A stretch of 64,000 bases of DNA from Caldilineaceae bacterium (GCA_022821545.1 JAJEDJ010000038.1:1-64000); one strand, 5' to 3'. Numbered from the stretch's first letter, positions 7,891 to 16,844 are shown. Translations and numbers: made by a program. The notes: a model not told the origin generated them from the sequence alone.

Positions 7891-8853
7891 TTACTGGATT
7901 CTGCCTGTGACGAGCGCCCGCTTGAAATGGGCTATTGTACGGGCGACGCCTTCCTTCAGGGGCGTGTACGGCGCCTCTTGCAACAGATCCTGCAGGGGCT
8001 GGTCATTTTGTGCTTCTGCGAAGGGAAGGGGCGTCTCCTCGTAGGTGATGCGGCCGGCAGCGTTGGGCTCGGCGGCAACGATGGCGTCAACGATCTCGGA
8101 CATATGCGCAACGCTGCCGCGAATGTTAAAGACCTCTGCGCCTTCGAACGGAATACGCGCCAGTTCTATAAAGGTACGTGCGACGTCGTCGGCATACTGG
8201 TAGCCGCACGTACCGCCGAAGGAGATGTGGTAGGCTTCGTCCTTGGCGGCGGCGAGCATGGCCTGGGTGGGCGTGGAGGTCATGCCCTGATCGCGGGCAG
8301 GGCCGTAGACGGTATATGGACGGAGGGCGAGGCTGGCAATGCCGTCGTCCTGCCAGTAGATGCGGGCTGTTCCTTCGTTCGCGCTTTTGTAAACGCCGTA
8401 AAGATTGAGCGGATGAAGGGGGTCGCCGTCCTGCACCTCCGGCCCGTAGAGATCCGCGCCTCCGTAGACGGCCATGCTGCTGGCGTAGACGACCGAGGTG
8501 ATGCCGGCCTGCTTGGCGGCTTCGAAGACGTTTACCGTGCCGACGACGTTCACAGCGGCCCCGAGCGCTGGATTGGCCTTGCAGAAGGGCACTTGCAGGG
8601 CGGCCAGATGAATGATGCGGTTGGCCCCGCTTTCCGAGACGGCGCGGGCGACGGCCTCGGTGTCGGTGATGTCGTCCTTGACGAAGTGGACTCGGGCGAT
8701 CTCGTCGGGCTCCATGAGCAACTCGAGCCGGTGCGTGTTTTGGCCCAGGTCATAGACCGTAACATCGACATTTTCGCGGATCAGATTGTGTACGGTCCAG
8801 GCGCCAAGACAGCCCAGCGCGCCGGTCACAAAGAATCGTTCGTCTGCCATCAT
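7891..8853 (-). CDS. NAD-dependent epimerase/dehydratase (extended SDR)
   Basis: 320 residues. The Rossmann motif is TGALGCLG (10-17, TGxxGxxG). The catalytic Ser lies in VVYASSMAVYGG and Tyr152-x-x-x-Lys156 in LYGVYKSANE; HLAALQVPF is the typical post-beta4 segment. The best description is a UDP-glucose-4-epimerase-like or sugar-acid dehydrogenase-like SDR; the exact reaction is not fixed by sequence. It is first in the minus-strand run and divergent from the flavin reductase. Two methionines open the frame (MMADERF) and no strong ribosome site is seen, so the start could be either. Confidence 0.83.
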   Translation of the reverse strand: MMADERFFVTGALGCLGAWTVHNLIRENVDVTVYDLGQNTHRLELLMEPDEIARVHFVKDDITDTEAVARAVSESGANRIIHLAALQVPFCKANPALGAAVNVVGTVNVFEAAKQAGITSVVYASSMAVYGGADLYGPEVQDGDPLHPLNLYGVYKSANEGTARIYWQDDGIASLALRPYTVYGPARDQGMTSTPTQAMLAAAKDEAYHISFGGTCGYQYADDVARTFIELARIPFEGAEVFNIRGSVAHMSEIVDAIVAAEPNAAGRITYEETPLPFAEAQNDQPLQDLLQEAPYTPLKEGVARTIAHFKRALVTGRIQ

Positions 8854-8931
8854 GCTCGCTCGCGTTTTTCGTAATTCCCCGTCGTCGCGCTACAGGTGAG
8901 TTTCTCACGACTCCAACGTCCGGCCAGTTTC

Positions 8932-8946
8932 GTGGTATCCTACCAC
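8932..8946. promoter_or_regulatory. Candidate operator, perfect inverted repeat
   Basis: GTGGTA-TCC-TACCAC, 6-bp perfect arms with a 3-bp centre, in the divergent gap between the epimerase and flavin-reductase genes. The TGGTA...TACCA form recalls GntR-family operators. No such regulator is encoded nearby. Confidence 0.4.
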
Positions 8947-8978
8947 TGGAGTTTCATTTGTCAATTCTGACAGTGGAT

Positions 8979-9007
8979 TTGAGTTTACCTCAGATAACGT
9001 TTAAGAT
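8979..9007 (+). promoter_or_regulatory. Candidate sigma70 promoter for the flavin reductase
   Basis: TTGAGT (8979-8984), 17-bp spacer, TAAGAT (9002-9007); each hexamer matches consensus at 4 of 6 positions. It would start transcription near 9014, about 77 nt before the ATG. Confidence 0.35.
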
Positions 9008-9090
9008 TTGCAAAAACCATGCGCTTCGCAGCCGGCAGACCGGGGCCTCAGCGTTGCGCTCACCGCGTAGAAGGCGCTACGGACCTACAC

Positions 9091-9588
9091 ATGACTGAAA
9101 ACAGTTCTGCCGCGATAGACGCGCGTGAATTGCGGAATGCCTGCGGCCTGTTCGCTACGGGAATCACTGTTGTTACAACCGAACTGGACGGCGGCGTGCA
9201 TGGCATGACCGCCAACGCCTTCATGTCGGTGTCGCTGGACCCGCCCCTGCTGCTGGTGTCCGTCGGGCACAAGGCGAGGCTGCATGATCTGTTGCGGCAG
9301 ACCGGCCGCTATGCAATCAGCATACTCCGACACGACCAGGAGGATTTCAGCAGCCACTTCGCCGGCTGGCCGGTGGAGGGCCTGGAGGTCGTCTTCGAGC
9401 ACCGCAACAGCTACCCGGTCCTGCCTGATGCCCTGGCCTACTTTGTTTGCAAGGTGGTGGACGCCCATCCCGCGGGCGACCATACGCTTTACATCGCGGA
9501 GGTCGAATACCTGGAGTACAGCCCAGGTGAGCCCGTCCTGTTCTACGGTGGCAAGTACCGGCAGATGACGCCTTTGGATGAAGGTTAG
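9091..9588 (+). CDS. Flavin reductase family protein (FMN-binding split barrel)
   Basis: 165 residues from the ATG at 9091, the standard size for the short-chain flavin reductases that feed reduced flavin to two-component monooxygenases. Motifs: ACGLFATGITVVTT near the N-terminus, HGMTANAFMSVSLDPPLLLVSV (flavin-binding core) and the C-terminal PVLFYGGKYR. An upstream ATG at 9019 in the same frame would add 24 unconserved-looking residues. No monooxygenase partner is adjacent; a gene for a DUF2961 enzyme converges on it from the right after 6 bp. Function is secure at the family level only. Confidence 0.85.
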   Translation: MTENSSAAIDARELRNACGLFATGITVVTTELDGGVHGMTANAFMSVSLDPPLLLVSVGHKARLHDLLRQTGRYAISILRHDQEDFSSHFAGWPVEGLEVVFEHRNSYPVLPDALAYFVCKVVDAHPAGDHTLYIAEVEYLEYSPGEPVLFYGGKYRQMTPLDEG

Positions 9589-9594
9589 GCCGCA

Positions 9595-10731
9595 TCAACC
9601 GGCCCGGTTGGCCTGCGCCCAGCGCTCCTTCATGGCCCGCATCTCCTCGTTGACGGGGACGGCCTTGCCGGGAACAAGGCTGTCTTCGTCGTAAAGCCAG
9701 TTGCCCCGGTTGTCACGCAGGACGGGTTGCCGCTGCGCCGCGGGGGGCGGTTCGACTGCCCTGGACGGTTCAGCCGCATACCAGTAGGCGACGGATGACA
9801 TTTCGTTGGCGAGATGGTTGCCGTGACCGTGTTCGATCGTGACCTTAATCTCTTTCCGGAAGCGTACCGGGTTTTCAAGGTGGAGCACGTAGGAGGACTG
9901 GTAGCCGCCCGTGTCCTCTTCAAAAATGGATGAGCCGTTGCGCAGGAAAGCGTTCCTCTGCATGCCCCAGGCCTGGTTGAGATAGTCCTCGCTGCCTGTG
10001 CCGTGAATGTCGGGCGGCCAGCTGTAGCCATCGACCCAGATCATGTCGTCGCCTTCACCCCACCAGGTTCCCTGGAAGTTGGTGACGGAGAGCGTGCAGC
10101 CGATGTAGTGGCCGCGGCCCTGGGTCTGCAGAATGACGTAGTTGTCCTCCCAAGCCTGCCTCTCCTTGTTGACGATATTGGCCTCCGGCCTGTTGACGGT
10201 GATCTCGTGCCCCCAGCCGCCGAAGGGGTTGGCGCGGCGAAACTCGGCGTGGAAGTAGCCCTGCGCTGCCGGCGGCGCGTCGACCTGTTCGTAATCGAAG
10301 TAGAAGTACTGGAGGTGGTCTTCAGCGCTTTCGTTGACAAGCTCGACAAGGGCGCGTTCGCGAAAGGGCATCGGGGCGTAGCAGTTGAGGGCGCAGCCTG
10401 ACTCGAACTGATTGTTCCAGCGCGTGGAGGCCGTGAACAGCTGGGACTGGTAGGAGTTGACGAGCGCGTTTCCCAGACCGAAGAAGTCCCCCAGAGGGGA
10501 GAGGACGCTGGGGTGGTCGGCGTTGTCCCAGGTGATTCTGAGGAGGCAGTCGCGGTAGTGGTTGCGCTGCGTCATCCAGATATGTGTGAGAAGGCCGGGG
10601 CCGCGGATGTCGGCAAGGACGCGTGACTCGCCTGCGGGGATCGTCCAGCGGTCGGCGTTGCGGCCGCTGGTGTCCCAGGAGGAGGCCCGGCCAGTGCGCG
10701 CGTCGGTAATGGTTGAAAGGTCTGCCAGCAT
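9595..10731 (-). CDS. DUF2961 / GH172 family glycosidase-like protein
   Basis: 378 residues with no signal peptide. The double jelly-roll pattern of DUF2961 is clear: IRGPGLLTHIWMT, LGDFFGLGN, YFYFDYEQV and the signature WGEGDDMIWVDG...GTGSEDYLNQAWG. Glu226 and Glu248 correspond to the nucleophile and acid/base in characterised GH172 enzymes, which act on difructose anhydrides, alpha-fructofuranosides and arabinofuranosides. Both acids are present, so an active furanosidase-type enzyme is likely; the sugar is not predictable. It is probably cytoplasmic, acting on imported oligosaccharide. It is divergent from the oligopeptide-type ABC operon, whose strong promoter lies in the shared 383-bp gap. 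Confidence 0.85.
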   Translation of the reverse strand: MLADLSTITDARTGRASSWDTSGRNADRWTIPAGESRVLADIRGPGLLTHIWMTQRNHYRDCLLRITWDNADHPSVLSPLGDFFGLGNALVNSYQSQLFTASTRWNNQFESGCALNCYAPMPFRERALVELVNESAEDHLQYFYFDYEQVDAPPAAQGYFHAEFRRANPFGGWGHEITVNRPEANIVNKERQAWEDNYVILQTQGRGHYIGCTLSVTNFQGTWWGEGDDMIWVDGYSWPPDIHGTGSEDYLNQAWGMQRNAFLRNGSSIFEEDTGGYQSSYVLHLENPVRFRKEIKVTIEHGHGNHLANEMSSVAYWYAAEPSRAVEPPPAAQRQPVLRDNRGNWLYDEDSLVPGKAVPVNEEMRAMKERWAQANRAG

Positions 10732-10808
10732 GGGTCTGGTGCTCCGTAAGGTGTTGGTTATCCCAAAGCGTCACATCAGGTCGATCGGCGTTGGTCGACT
10801 TCCTGCTA

Positions 10809-10837
10809 CATGAAGCGTTCTGCTGCATGAAGCGTTC
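10809..10837. repeat. Direct repeat CATGAAGCGTTC x2 (17-bp period)
   Basis: CATGAAGCGTTC occurs at 10809-10820 and again at 10826-10837, part of a 17-bp unit duplicated with two or three changes. It lies about 60 bp upstream of the promoter at 10899, so it could be a regulator-binding pair or a recent slippage duplication. Confidence 0.6.
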
Positions 10838-10898
10838 CACTGCCTGTCGGAAACACTTCGGAAACTCTATAGCTTGCACTGAGGATGAGCAGAAGGTT

Positions 10899-10927
10899 TT
10901 GACGGTGATCTTCTATTCCCCTATAAT
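10899..10927 (+). promoter_or_regulatory. Strong sigma70-type promoter for the ABC operon
   Basis: TTGACG (10899-10904), exactly 17 bp, then TATAAT (10922-10927). Start would be near 10934, giving a leader of about 180 nt before the SBP gene at 11115. Confidence 0.7.
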
Positions 10928-11114
10928 GTACCACGATCTCTGAACCGGAGTGAACCCCGCTGGAAATCTGAACTCTTGGATTGCCGCACTCGCCGGGCTC
11001 ATTGACAGTTGCTGCAGCCCAAACGGGGGCGCAATCAGAGTGCAGAACTCTTGACGGGTGACACACCTGGTTCGGAACATCGGCCAAATCACCACGAAAA
11101 CAGGAGCCAAAGCA

Positions 11115-12842
11115 ATGACAAGTAAGTTGAACACGCCCACGCCGGCGGACAGCGAAGCTCGCAATGTTGGCCGCCGGACTTTTCTGAAGATGATGGCTGC
11201 AGGCGCTGCCGCATCTGCGCTGGCCGCGTGCGCGGCTGGGACGCCCGCTGAGGTGGCCGCTCCCGCTGCCGCGCCGACCGCCGTACCGACACCCGAGGCT
11301 GTTGCCGGGGCCGGCATGATGCGGCCGGGAGGCAACCCGGTACGCGGCGGCACGCTGCGGACGGCTTTCGGTGTCACGATGTCCCACTTTGACGCACACC
11401 AGGGCGGCGGCACCCATGTTCTGTCCCACATGTACAACAACCTGGTTCGCAACAACCTGGTTGACGGACTGCGGACAATCATCCCCGATCTGGCCGAGAG
11501 TTGGGAGGTAGGCGAGGGCGGCCTTTCCTACACCTTTGCGCTGCGTGAAGGTGTTACCTACCACGACGGCGAAGCCTTTTCCGCACAGGACGTGGTGGCG
11601 ACCTTCAACCGCATCCTTGACCCGCCCGAAGGTATTGTCAGCCCCCTGAAAGCCAACTTCACCTTTGTGGACTCGGTCGAGCAGGTGGATGACATGACCG
11701 TCCGGTTCAACCTGAGTTCGCCGCGACCGTTCTTCCTCAACCTTCTGACGCCCACCAATGCCCTGATCTACTCGAAAAAATCGCTGGAAGAGCACAACTA
11801 TGACCTGCGCGAAGTGATCGCCCCGGGGACGGGCGCGTTCCGCTTTGTCGACCATCTGCCGGCGGAAAAATGGATCATGGAGGCCAATCCGGACTACTGG
11901 GATCCGGAGCTTCCGTATGTGGACGGGCTGGAGATGCTGCACGTGCCGGCGTGGTCTGACCGCGGCACGGCCGTGCTCACCGATCAGGCTGACATGTCGT
12001 GGAACGTCGCCAAAGAGACCTGGGATGAGGGCATGAATCGCCCTGACTCGGTGACGGCCAACAAGCTGGCCAACTTCGGCGCCTACTGGGTGTTCATCAA
12101 TAACCGCGATGCCCCATTCGACGACCCGCGCGTGCGCAAGGCGATCCATCTGGCGGTGAGTAAGCAGAACCTGGCGGCCGCGTTCGGTACGCAGGAGCTG
12201 ATCAACGTCACGCGCTGGGTGCCGCAGGGTGATCCCTACGCCACCACGCCTGAAGCGTTGTCGACGATGCCGGGCTACAGGGCGGAAAAGGATGAGGATA
12301 TCGCGACGGCGCAGCAGCTGCTGGCCGACGCCGGATACGGTGACGGCCTGTCGGGCATCGAGCTGCTGGCGGCTGCCGGCCCGCAGGGCGAACTGCTGGC
12401 CCCGGCCTTCCAGGACATGCTCAAGCGGCATCTGAATATCGAGACCGACATTCGCATTGTCGAGCGCGCCTTGCTTGGCTCCGAACAGCAGTCGGGCAAC
12501 TACCAGTTGATGGTCCATACGCGCGGGCACAGTGTCTCCGACATCTCGCCGCGCGGCAACCTGTGGTGGGCCACCGGCGGTTCCCAAAACTTCGGCGGCT
12601 ACAGCAACGCGGACTTCGACGCGCTGCTGGCCGAGGTCGACGTAGAGCTGGACGTCGAGACCCGGCAGGGTCAGATCGACGACGCCCAGAATCTGCTGGA
12701 CGAAAACCCGCCGGAGTACCTGGTCGGCTACACGTTCCATCTGCCAATGTGGAATAACCGCGTTAATGGCCTGGCGCTGGACCAACGTGCCTTCGCCGAA
12801 TGGGGCCGCATGGAGACGGTCTGGATCGACCCGGATGCCTAG
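11115..12842 (+). CDS. Peptide/nickel-type ABC transporter solute-binding lipoprotein (SBP family 5)
   Basis: 575 residues from the ATG at 11115, chosen because AGGAG lies 8 nt upstream; an earlier in-frame start at 11058 has no ribosome site. Gly-Arg20-Arg21-Thr-Phe-Leu-Lys is a twin-arginine motif and LAAC ends in lipobox Cys39, so it is a Tat-exported lipoprotein. The mature domain shows family-5 features: LAESWEVGEGGLSYTFALREGVTYHDGEAFSA is the conserved ligand-lobe opening, followed by DPRVRKAIHLAVS. Such proteins bind oligopeptides, but in these phyla family-5 proteins often serve oligosaccharides. Two permeases follow after a stem-loop; the ATPases are missing locally. Confidence 0.9.
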   Translation: MTSKLNTPTPADSEARNVGRRTFLKMMAAGAAASALAACAAGTPAEVAAPAAAPTAVPTPEAVAGAGMMRPGGNPVRGGTLRTAFGVTMSHFDAHQGGGTHVLSHMYNNLVRNNLVDGLRTIIPDLAESWEVGEGGLSYTFALREGVTYHDGEAFSAQDVVATFNRILDPPEGIVSPLKANFTFVDSVEQVDDMTVRFNLSSPRPFFLNLLTPTNALIYSKKSLEEHNYDLREVIAPGTGAFRFVDHLPAEKWIMEANPDYWDPELPYVDGLEMLHVPAWSDRGTAVLTDQADMSWNVAKETWDEGMNRPDSVTANKLANFGAYWVFINNRDAPFDDPRVRKAIHLAVSKQNLAAAFGTQELINVTRWVPQGDPYATTPEALSTMPGYRAEKDEDIATAQQLLADAGYGDGLSGIELLAAAGPQGELLAPAFQDMLKRHLNIETDIRIVERALLGSEQQSGNYQLMVHTRGHSVSDISPRGNLWWATGGSQNFGGYSNADFDALLAEVDVELDVETRQGQIDDAQNLLDENPPEYLVGYTFHLPMWNNRVNGLALDQRAFAEWGRMETVWIDPDA

Positions 12843-12947
12843 ATCGGCGACGGTTGGCCGCCACCGAATATCAGTGCTGAAACCGGTCGCGGCGGCCGGG
12901 TCCTGACGAAGCCTGACGTGCCTGGTCCGAACAGTTGAAGAAATCGT

Positions 12948-12990
12948 GGGCGGCGCGACGATGCCCGGTCGCCGGGCTGTTGCGCCGCCC
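12948..12990 (+). terminator. GC-rich stem-loop between SBP and permease genes
   Basis: Outer arms GGGCGGCGC (12948-12956) and GCGCCGCCC (12982-12990) are perfectly complementary; an inner stem GCCCGG/CCGGGC sits in the loop. No T-run follows. The position after an SBP gene suggests an mRNA-stabilising or partial-termination element that keeps SBP expression above permease expression. Confidence 0.6.
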
Positions 12991-13026
12991 ATTCCGTGAA
13001 GTGTAGCAGAGCCCCTCCAATCGCTC

Positions 13027-13986
13027 ATGTCAAAGTACCTGCTCAACCGACTTCTGATTGCCATCCCGACCATATTCGGCGTAACTGTCCTGATCTTTCT
13101 GGCGATGCGGGTGATTCCCGGGGACCCGTTGCAGTTGATCGTTTCCGAATCGGACGGGATCTATGTGCTGAGTGAAGAGGAGCTGCAGGCTGTGCGCGCC
13201 AGTTTGGGGCTGGACCAACCGTTTCACATACAGTATCTGGATTGGATGGCGCAGGTAATCAGCGGCGATATGGGCTCCTCTTTCTGGAACAAGGAGCCGA
13301 TCAGCGGCATGATTTTGCGGCGGGGCCCGATCTCAGCACAAATTGCGATCATGGCGGTCCTGCTGTCTTGGTTGATCGGGGTGCCGATCGGGATGCTGAG
13401 CGCGATGTGGCGCAATTCGCTGATGGATCATCTTTCGCGCGTCGGCATAACCATCTTTATCGCGGTGCCAAGCTACTGGCTGGGGCTGCTTATCATACTG
13501 TTTACCGTCCTGGTCTTTACCTGGCGCCCCCCGATCACGATTATACAGCTTTGGGAGGACCCGCTCGGCAATCTGTCGATGACGCTGCTGCCTGCCCTGG
13601 CGCTGGGATTGGGGCTGTCGGCGGCGACGGCGCGCATGGCCCGTTCGGCCGCGCTGGAAGTGCTGTTTGAGGACTATATCCGCACGGCGCGGGCCAAGGG
13701 GCTGCGCGAGACTTTGGTAGTGTGGCGCCATGTCTTCAAGAACGCGATGCTGCCGGTCGTCACCACGACGGGGCTGGCTCTGGGCGGTTTGCTGGGCGGC
13801 GCAGTTTCGGTCGAGACGGCGTTTGCGGTGCCCGGGCTTGGAAAGCTGCTCGTGCAGGGCATGACTGAGCGGGACTGGATGATGATCCAGAACCTTGTTC
13901 TACTGTATGGCTTGATTTACGTTATTATCAATCTTCTGGTCGATCTGAGTTACGCGTTTCTCGATCCCCGCATCCGCTACGAGTAG
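13027..13986 (+). CDS. ABC transporter permease, DppB/OppB type
   Basis: 319 residues, six predicted membrane segments beginning with LLIAIPTIFGVTVLIFLAMRVIPGDP, the hallmark of DppB-type subunits. The cytoplasmic coupling loop TARAKGLRETLVVWRHVFKNAMLPVVT matches the permease EAA-like motif. It pairs with the DppC-type permease 57 bp downstream to form the inner-membrane channel. The start lacks a strong Shine-Dalgarno; translation may depend on the preceding hairpin region. No cognate ATPases are encoded before the operon turns to metabolic genes. Confidence 0.9.
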   Translation: MSKYLLNRLLIAIPTIFGVTVLIFLAMRVIPGDPLQLIVSESDGIYVLSEEELQAVRASLGLDQPFHIQYLDWMAQVISGDMGSSFWNKEPISGMILRRGPISAQIAIMAVLLSWLIGVPIGMLSAMWRNSLMDHLSRVGITIFIAVPSYWLGLLIILFTVLVFTWRPPITIIQLWEDPLGNLSMTLLPALALGLGLSAATARMARSAALEVLFEDYIRTARAKGLRETLVVWRHVFKNAMLPVVTTTGLALGGLLGGAVSVETAFAVPGLGKLLVQGMTERDWMMIQNLVLLYGLIYVIINLLVDLSYAFLDPRIRYE

Positions 13987-14043
13987 TGGATAGGAAGCTG
14001 GCCTGCGAGAACTTGCCGCTATCCACACACTGAGGGAGCCGAC

Positions 14044-14973
14044 ATGGCTACAACAGGCGCGGCGCCTGCCGATTCCGAAGCTGTCGTTCTCGACATAGAG
14101 GGCCAGCGCCCGCATGTATTGCTTCGATTCAGCAGTTCGGTGGGACGCTTCGCGCAGTCCTCGCCGATCGGAATGGCGGCGGTTGGCGTGTGGCTGCTGA
14201 TGTTCGTCATGGCTGTTTTTGCGCCGCAGCTCTCCCCTTTCGACCCACTGGAGGCCGACTACGGCGCGATTCGCGCCGCGCCGACCACAGAGCACATTCT
14301 GGGCACCGATCAGTTGGGGCGGGACCTGCTGAGCCGCATCATTTACGGCGCGCGCATTACGCTGATTGTAAGCATCACCGCGGTACTCATCGGGGATCTG
14401 ATCGGGTTTGTGTGGGGAATTGCCAGCGGCTATCTGGGGCAGAGATTCGATCTGATCAGCCAGCGCGTTGTGGATGTGTTGATGTCATTTCCCGGTCTGA
14501 TCCTGGCGCTGCTGTTGCTGGTCGTGCTGGGGGCGGGCCTCGTGACGGTTATCGTCGCCATCTCGGTAACGCGGATACCCTCGGCCACACGGATAACGCG
14601 TGCAGTCGTGCTTTCGATCAAGGAAACATCCTACGTCGAAGCGGCCAGGATGATCGGGGCGTCGAATGTCCGCATCATGGTACGCCACGTAGCGCCGCAG
14701 GCGGTTGCGCCCATCCTGGTGGTGGCGACGCTGCATCTGGGCGGCGCCATCTTCGCCGAGTCGGCGCTGAGTTTTCTGGGGATGGGGATTCCGCCGCCGG
14801 CGCCAAGCTGGGGCAATATGCTGGGCGGTGTGCTGGCCGCGGCCTTTCGTCCGCCGTGGTGGCTGGTCATCTTTCCCGGCGTTGCCATCACGATTGCGAT
14901 TATGGCTGCCAACCTCTTTGGCGACGCCTTCAGAGATTTCCTCGATCCGAAGCTGCGGCGGCGGATCGACTGA
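14044..14973 (+). CDS. ABC transporter permease, DppC/OppC type
   Basis: 309 residues. The segment GTDQLGRDLLSRIIYGARITL is diagnostic of DppC-type subunits, and EAARMIGASNVRIMVRHVAPQAVAPI is the ATPase-coupling loop. A polar N-terminal stretch of about 38 residues precedes the first membrane helix. GAGGGAG lies about 5 nt before the ATG. It forms a heterodimer with the DppB-type subunit. The cupin gene follows after 95 bp on the same strand, so the operon likely continues into it. Confidence 0.9.
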   Translation: MATTGAAPADSEAVVLDIEGQRPHVLLRFSSSVGRFAQSSPIGMAAVGVWLLMFVMAVFAPQLSPFDPLEADYGAIRAAPTTEHILGTDQLGRDLLSRIIYGARITLIVSITAVLIGDLIGFVWGIASGYLGQRFDLISQRVVDVLMSFPGLILALLLLVVLGAGLVTVIVAISVTRIPSATRITRAVVLSIKETSYVEAARMIGASNVRIMVRHVAPQAVAPILVVATLHLGGAIFAESALSFLGMGIPPPAPSWGNMLGGVLAAAFRPPWWLVIFPGVAITIAIMAANLFGDAFRDFLDPKLRRRID

Positions 14974-15068
14974 ATTCCCTGTTCCGTCGTTCGTTCTTTC
15001 ATTTCTCTGGCGCCACCCCCCCGCGATGAATCTGTTTTCGACCGAAACTACCAGATAAGGAGAGTGCC

Positions 15069-15719
15069 GTGCCCTTCCAGGTTCTGGACTTCCATACCGA
15101 CATCCGCAATGTGCTGACAACGCCGGAAATCCGCGCCCGCTTTTTGCAGGTGGACGTAGGCCATACGGCGCAGAGCCATACGCATGATCTGGGCCATGAA
15201 ATTTTTCTGATTTTGCAGGGGCAGGCTGAATTCACGATCGAGGGTCACGCCGAGGTCTTGGGGCCGGGACAGCTTTGCATCGCCCTGACCGATGAGGCGC
15301 ACCAGGTCCGCAACGTGGGCGACGAACCCGTCATCATGTACTTGTCGGTCACCCCGCACATCCAGCCGACCCATACGTATTGGAACGAGGACGGCACGAA
15401 AAAGCCGCCTCGATTCGTGCTGAATACCGCCTACGACGTCGAGCCGGACCGCGAAACCGCGACCGACCGGTTGCTCGACCAGCAGCTGGCCGCGGCCGAA
15501 GCCTGGTTGGACGCGGTCGAGACGAATGCCCGGACGCAACGGCAGCAGATCGCGGCCTATAAGGCGGCGCGCGCGGCTGGGAATGAAGAGGCTGCATTTG
15601 CGGCGCGCGATGCAATGTGGGACTCGCTCTACCCGGCTTTCCGGCGGGCCTTCGCCTTGGCCGATGTCTGGAACAGCTTTACCTCGCGCACCGTGGACAC
15701 GGACTATACCGGCCCATAA
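15069..15719 (+). CDS. Cupin-domain protein with helical C-terminal extension
   Basis: 216 residues starting at GTG 15069, with AAGGAG 7 nt upstream. Residues 1-95 form a single cupin: the metal set is His37/His39 (SHTHDLGHE), Glu44 and His78 (DEAHQVRN), with PGQ between strands. Residues about 128-205 are charged and helical (DRLLDQQLAAAEAWLDAVE), probably a coiled coil, which is unusual for a small cupin. Enzyme or sugar-sensor roles are both possible. It sits between transporter permeases and a dehydrogenase, so it may handle the imported compound. Confidence 0.75.
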   Translation: MPFQVLDFHTDIRNVLTTPEIRARFLQVDVGHTAQSHTHDLGHEIFLILQGQAEFTIEGHAEVLGPGQLCIALTDEAHQVRNVGDEPVIMYLSVTPHIQPTHTYWNEDGTKKPPRFVLNTAYDVEPDRETATDRLLDQQLAAAEAWLDAVETNARTQRQQIAAYKAARAAGNEEAAFAARDAMWDSLYPAFRRAFALADVWNSFTSRTVDTDYTGP

Positions 15720-15776
15720 CTTTCCTGCAATGACCAATCCACCCACCGCCGCTTACAACCGACCGGAGAAATTCAA

Positions 15777-16844
15777 GTGAGACGAGTGAAGATCGGCGTC
15801 ATCGGATGCGGGGCGATCGCCCAGGTGCATCACATGCCCAACCTGAAGGAACTGCAGGACGAGTTTGAGGTGACTGCGGTCTGCGACGTGTCGCAAGGCG
15901 CGGCCCGGTATGTGGCCAACCGCTTTCACGTGCCTCAGTACTTTACCGACTACCGCGACCTGCTGGCGTCTGACGTGGAGGCCGTGCTCCTGTGTCAGAC
16001 CGACCCAAAGAAAGGTGTGGCCGTTGACGCCTTTGACGCGGGCAAGCACGCCTTTGTGGAGAAGCCGGTCTGCTTCTCGCTCCAGGAGTGCGACGAGATG
16101 ATCGAGGCCTGCCGGCGTGCCGGAACGGTGGGGCAGGCGGGCTATATGAAGGTCTATGACCCGGCATTTGAACGCGCCAAGCAGGAAGCGGCCGCTATGG
16201 ACGTGCGTTTTGTGCAGATCAATCATTTGCACCCGAACAACGAGTTGCATCTGCAACAGTTCGACGTCCGCAGCTTCGGCGATCTGCCGGAGGGGGCCAT
16301 CGAGAGCGCGGTCGAAGGGCGGGAGGCGGCGCGCAAGCAGGCAATCGGCGACGCGCCGCCCCACGTAGAGCGCGCCTTCCATCTGCTGTCGGGAAGCATG
16401 ATCCACGACCTGTACGGTTTGCGCGAGATCATGGGCCTGCCGGTTGAAATAGCGCACACGGAGATCTGGCAGGAGGGCAGAGCCGTCAGTTTTACTCTCG
16501 TCTACGAGAACGGCGCCCGTTGCCTCGGCACGTGGATCGATCTGCCCGACCTGTGGGATTTCAAGGAGACGCTGGAGATCTACGGCGACGACAAACGTGT
16601 GATTGTCGCCTACCCGACCGGTTTCTCGCGGGGTATCCTGTCCACCGTGACGGTCCAGGGCATCGATAGCGATGGCACAACCTACCGGACCGAGCCCTAC
16701 ATCGACTGGGACAGCGCCTTCGTGCAGGAGTTGCGCCACTTCCACGACTGCATCGTCAACGGCAAAGCCTCGCGCACGTCGCTCGAGCACGCGCGCAAGG
16801 ATGTGGCGTTGATTATTGACATTATTGGGGCGTATAGGGGATAG
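15777..16844 (+). CDS. Gfo/Idh/MocA-family NAD(P)-dependent oxidoreductase
   Basis: 355 residues starting at GTG. The Rossmann motif IGVIGCGAIAQVHHMPNL and the conserved Lys in HAFVEKPVCFS define the family; the C-terminal half is the alpha/beta substrate domain. Such enzymes oxidise or isomerise sugars, inositols and amino sugars. With the cupin and transporter genes upstream it probably acts on the imported sugar or cyclitol. The AAA-ATPase gene begins 51 bp downstream in DNA of different composition, so the operon probably ends here. Confidence 0.85.
   Translation: MRRVKIGVIGCGAIAQVHHMPNLKELQDEFEVTAVCDVSQGAARYVANRFHVPQYFTDYRDLLASDVEAVLLCQTDPKKGVAVDAFDAGKHAFVEKPVCFSLQECDEMIEACRRAGTVGQAGYMKVYDPAFERAKQEAAAMDVRFVQINHLHPNNELHLQQFDVRSFGDLPEGAIESAVEGREAARKQAIGDAPPHVERAFHLLSGSMIHDLYGLREIMGLPVEIAHTEIWQEGRAVSFTLVYENGARCLGTWIDLPDLWDFKETLEIYGDDKRVIVAYPTGFSRGILSTVTVQGIDSDGTTYRTEPYIDWDSAFVQELRHFHDCIVNGKASRTSLEHARKDVALIIDIIGAYRG

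Larger units (their letters stand above)
10732..11114. other. Divergent intergenic region (383 bp) before the ABC operon
   Basis: It holds a 17-bp-period direct repeat (10809-10837), a strong plus-strand promoter (10899-10927) and then about 180 nt of transcribed leader before the SBP ATG at 11115. No coding frame or recognisable riboswitch was seen in the leader. Confidence 0.6.

Noticed and set aside
6926..8874. Two long plus-strand frames over the 6986-8853 region
   Set aside because: They mirror the FAH-family and epimerase genes on the minus strand; Gly/Val-rich repetitive composition and no motifs.
10806..13073. 755-codon open frame on the minus strand
   Set aside because: It lies antisense over the SBP gene at 11115-12842, has no family motifs and no ribosome site; long antisense frames are expected in GC-rich DNA.
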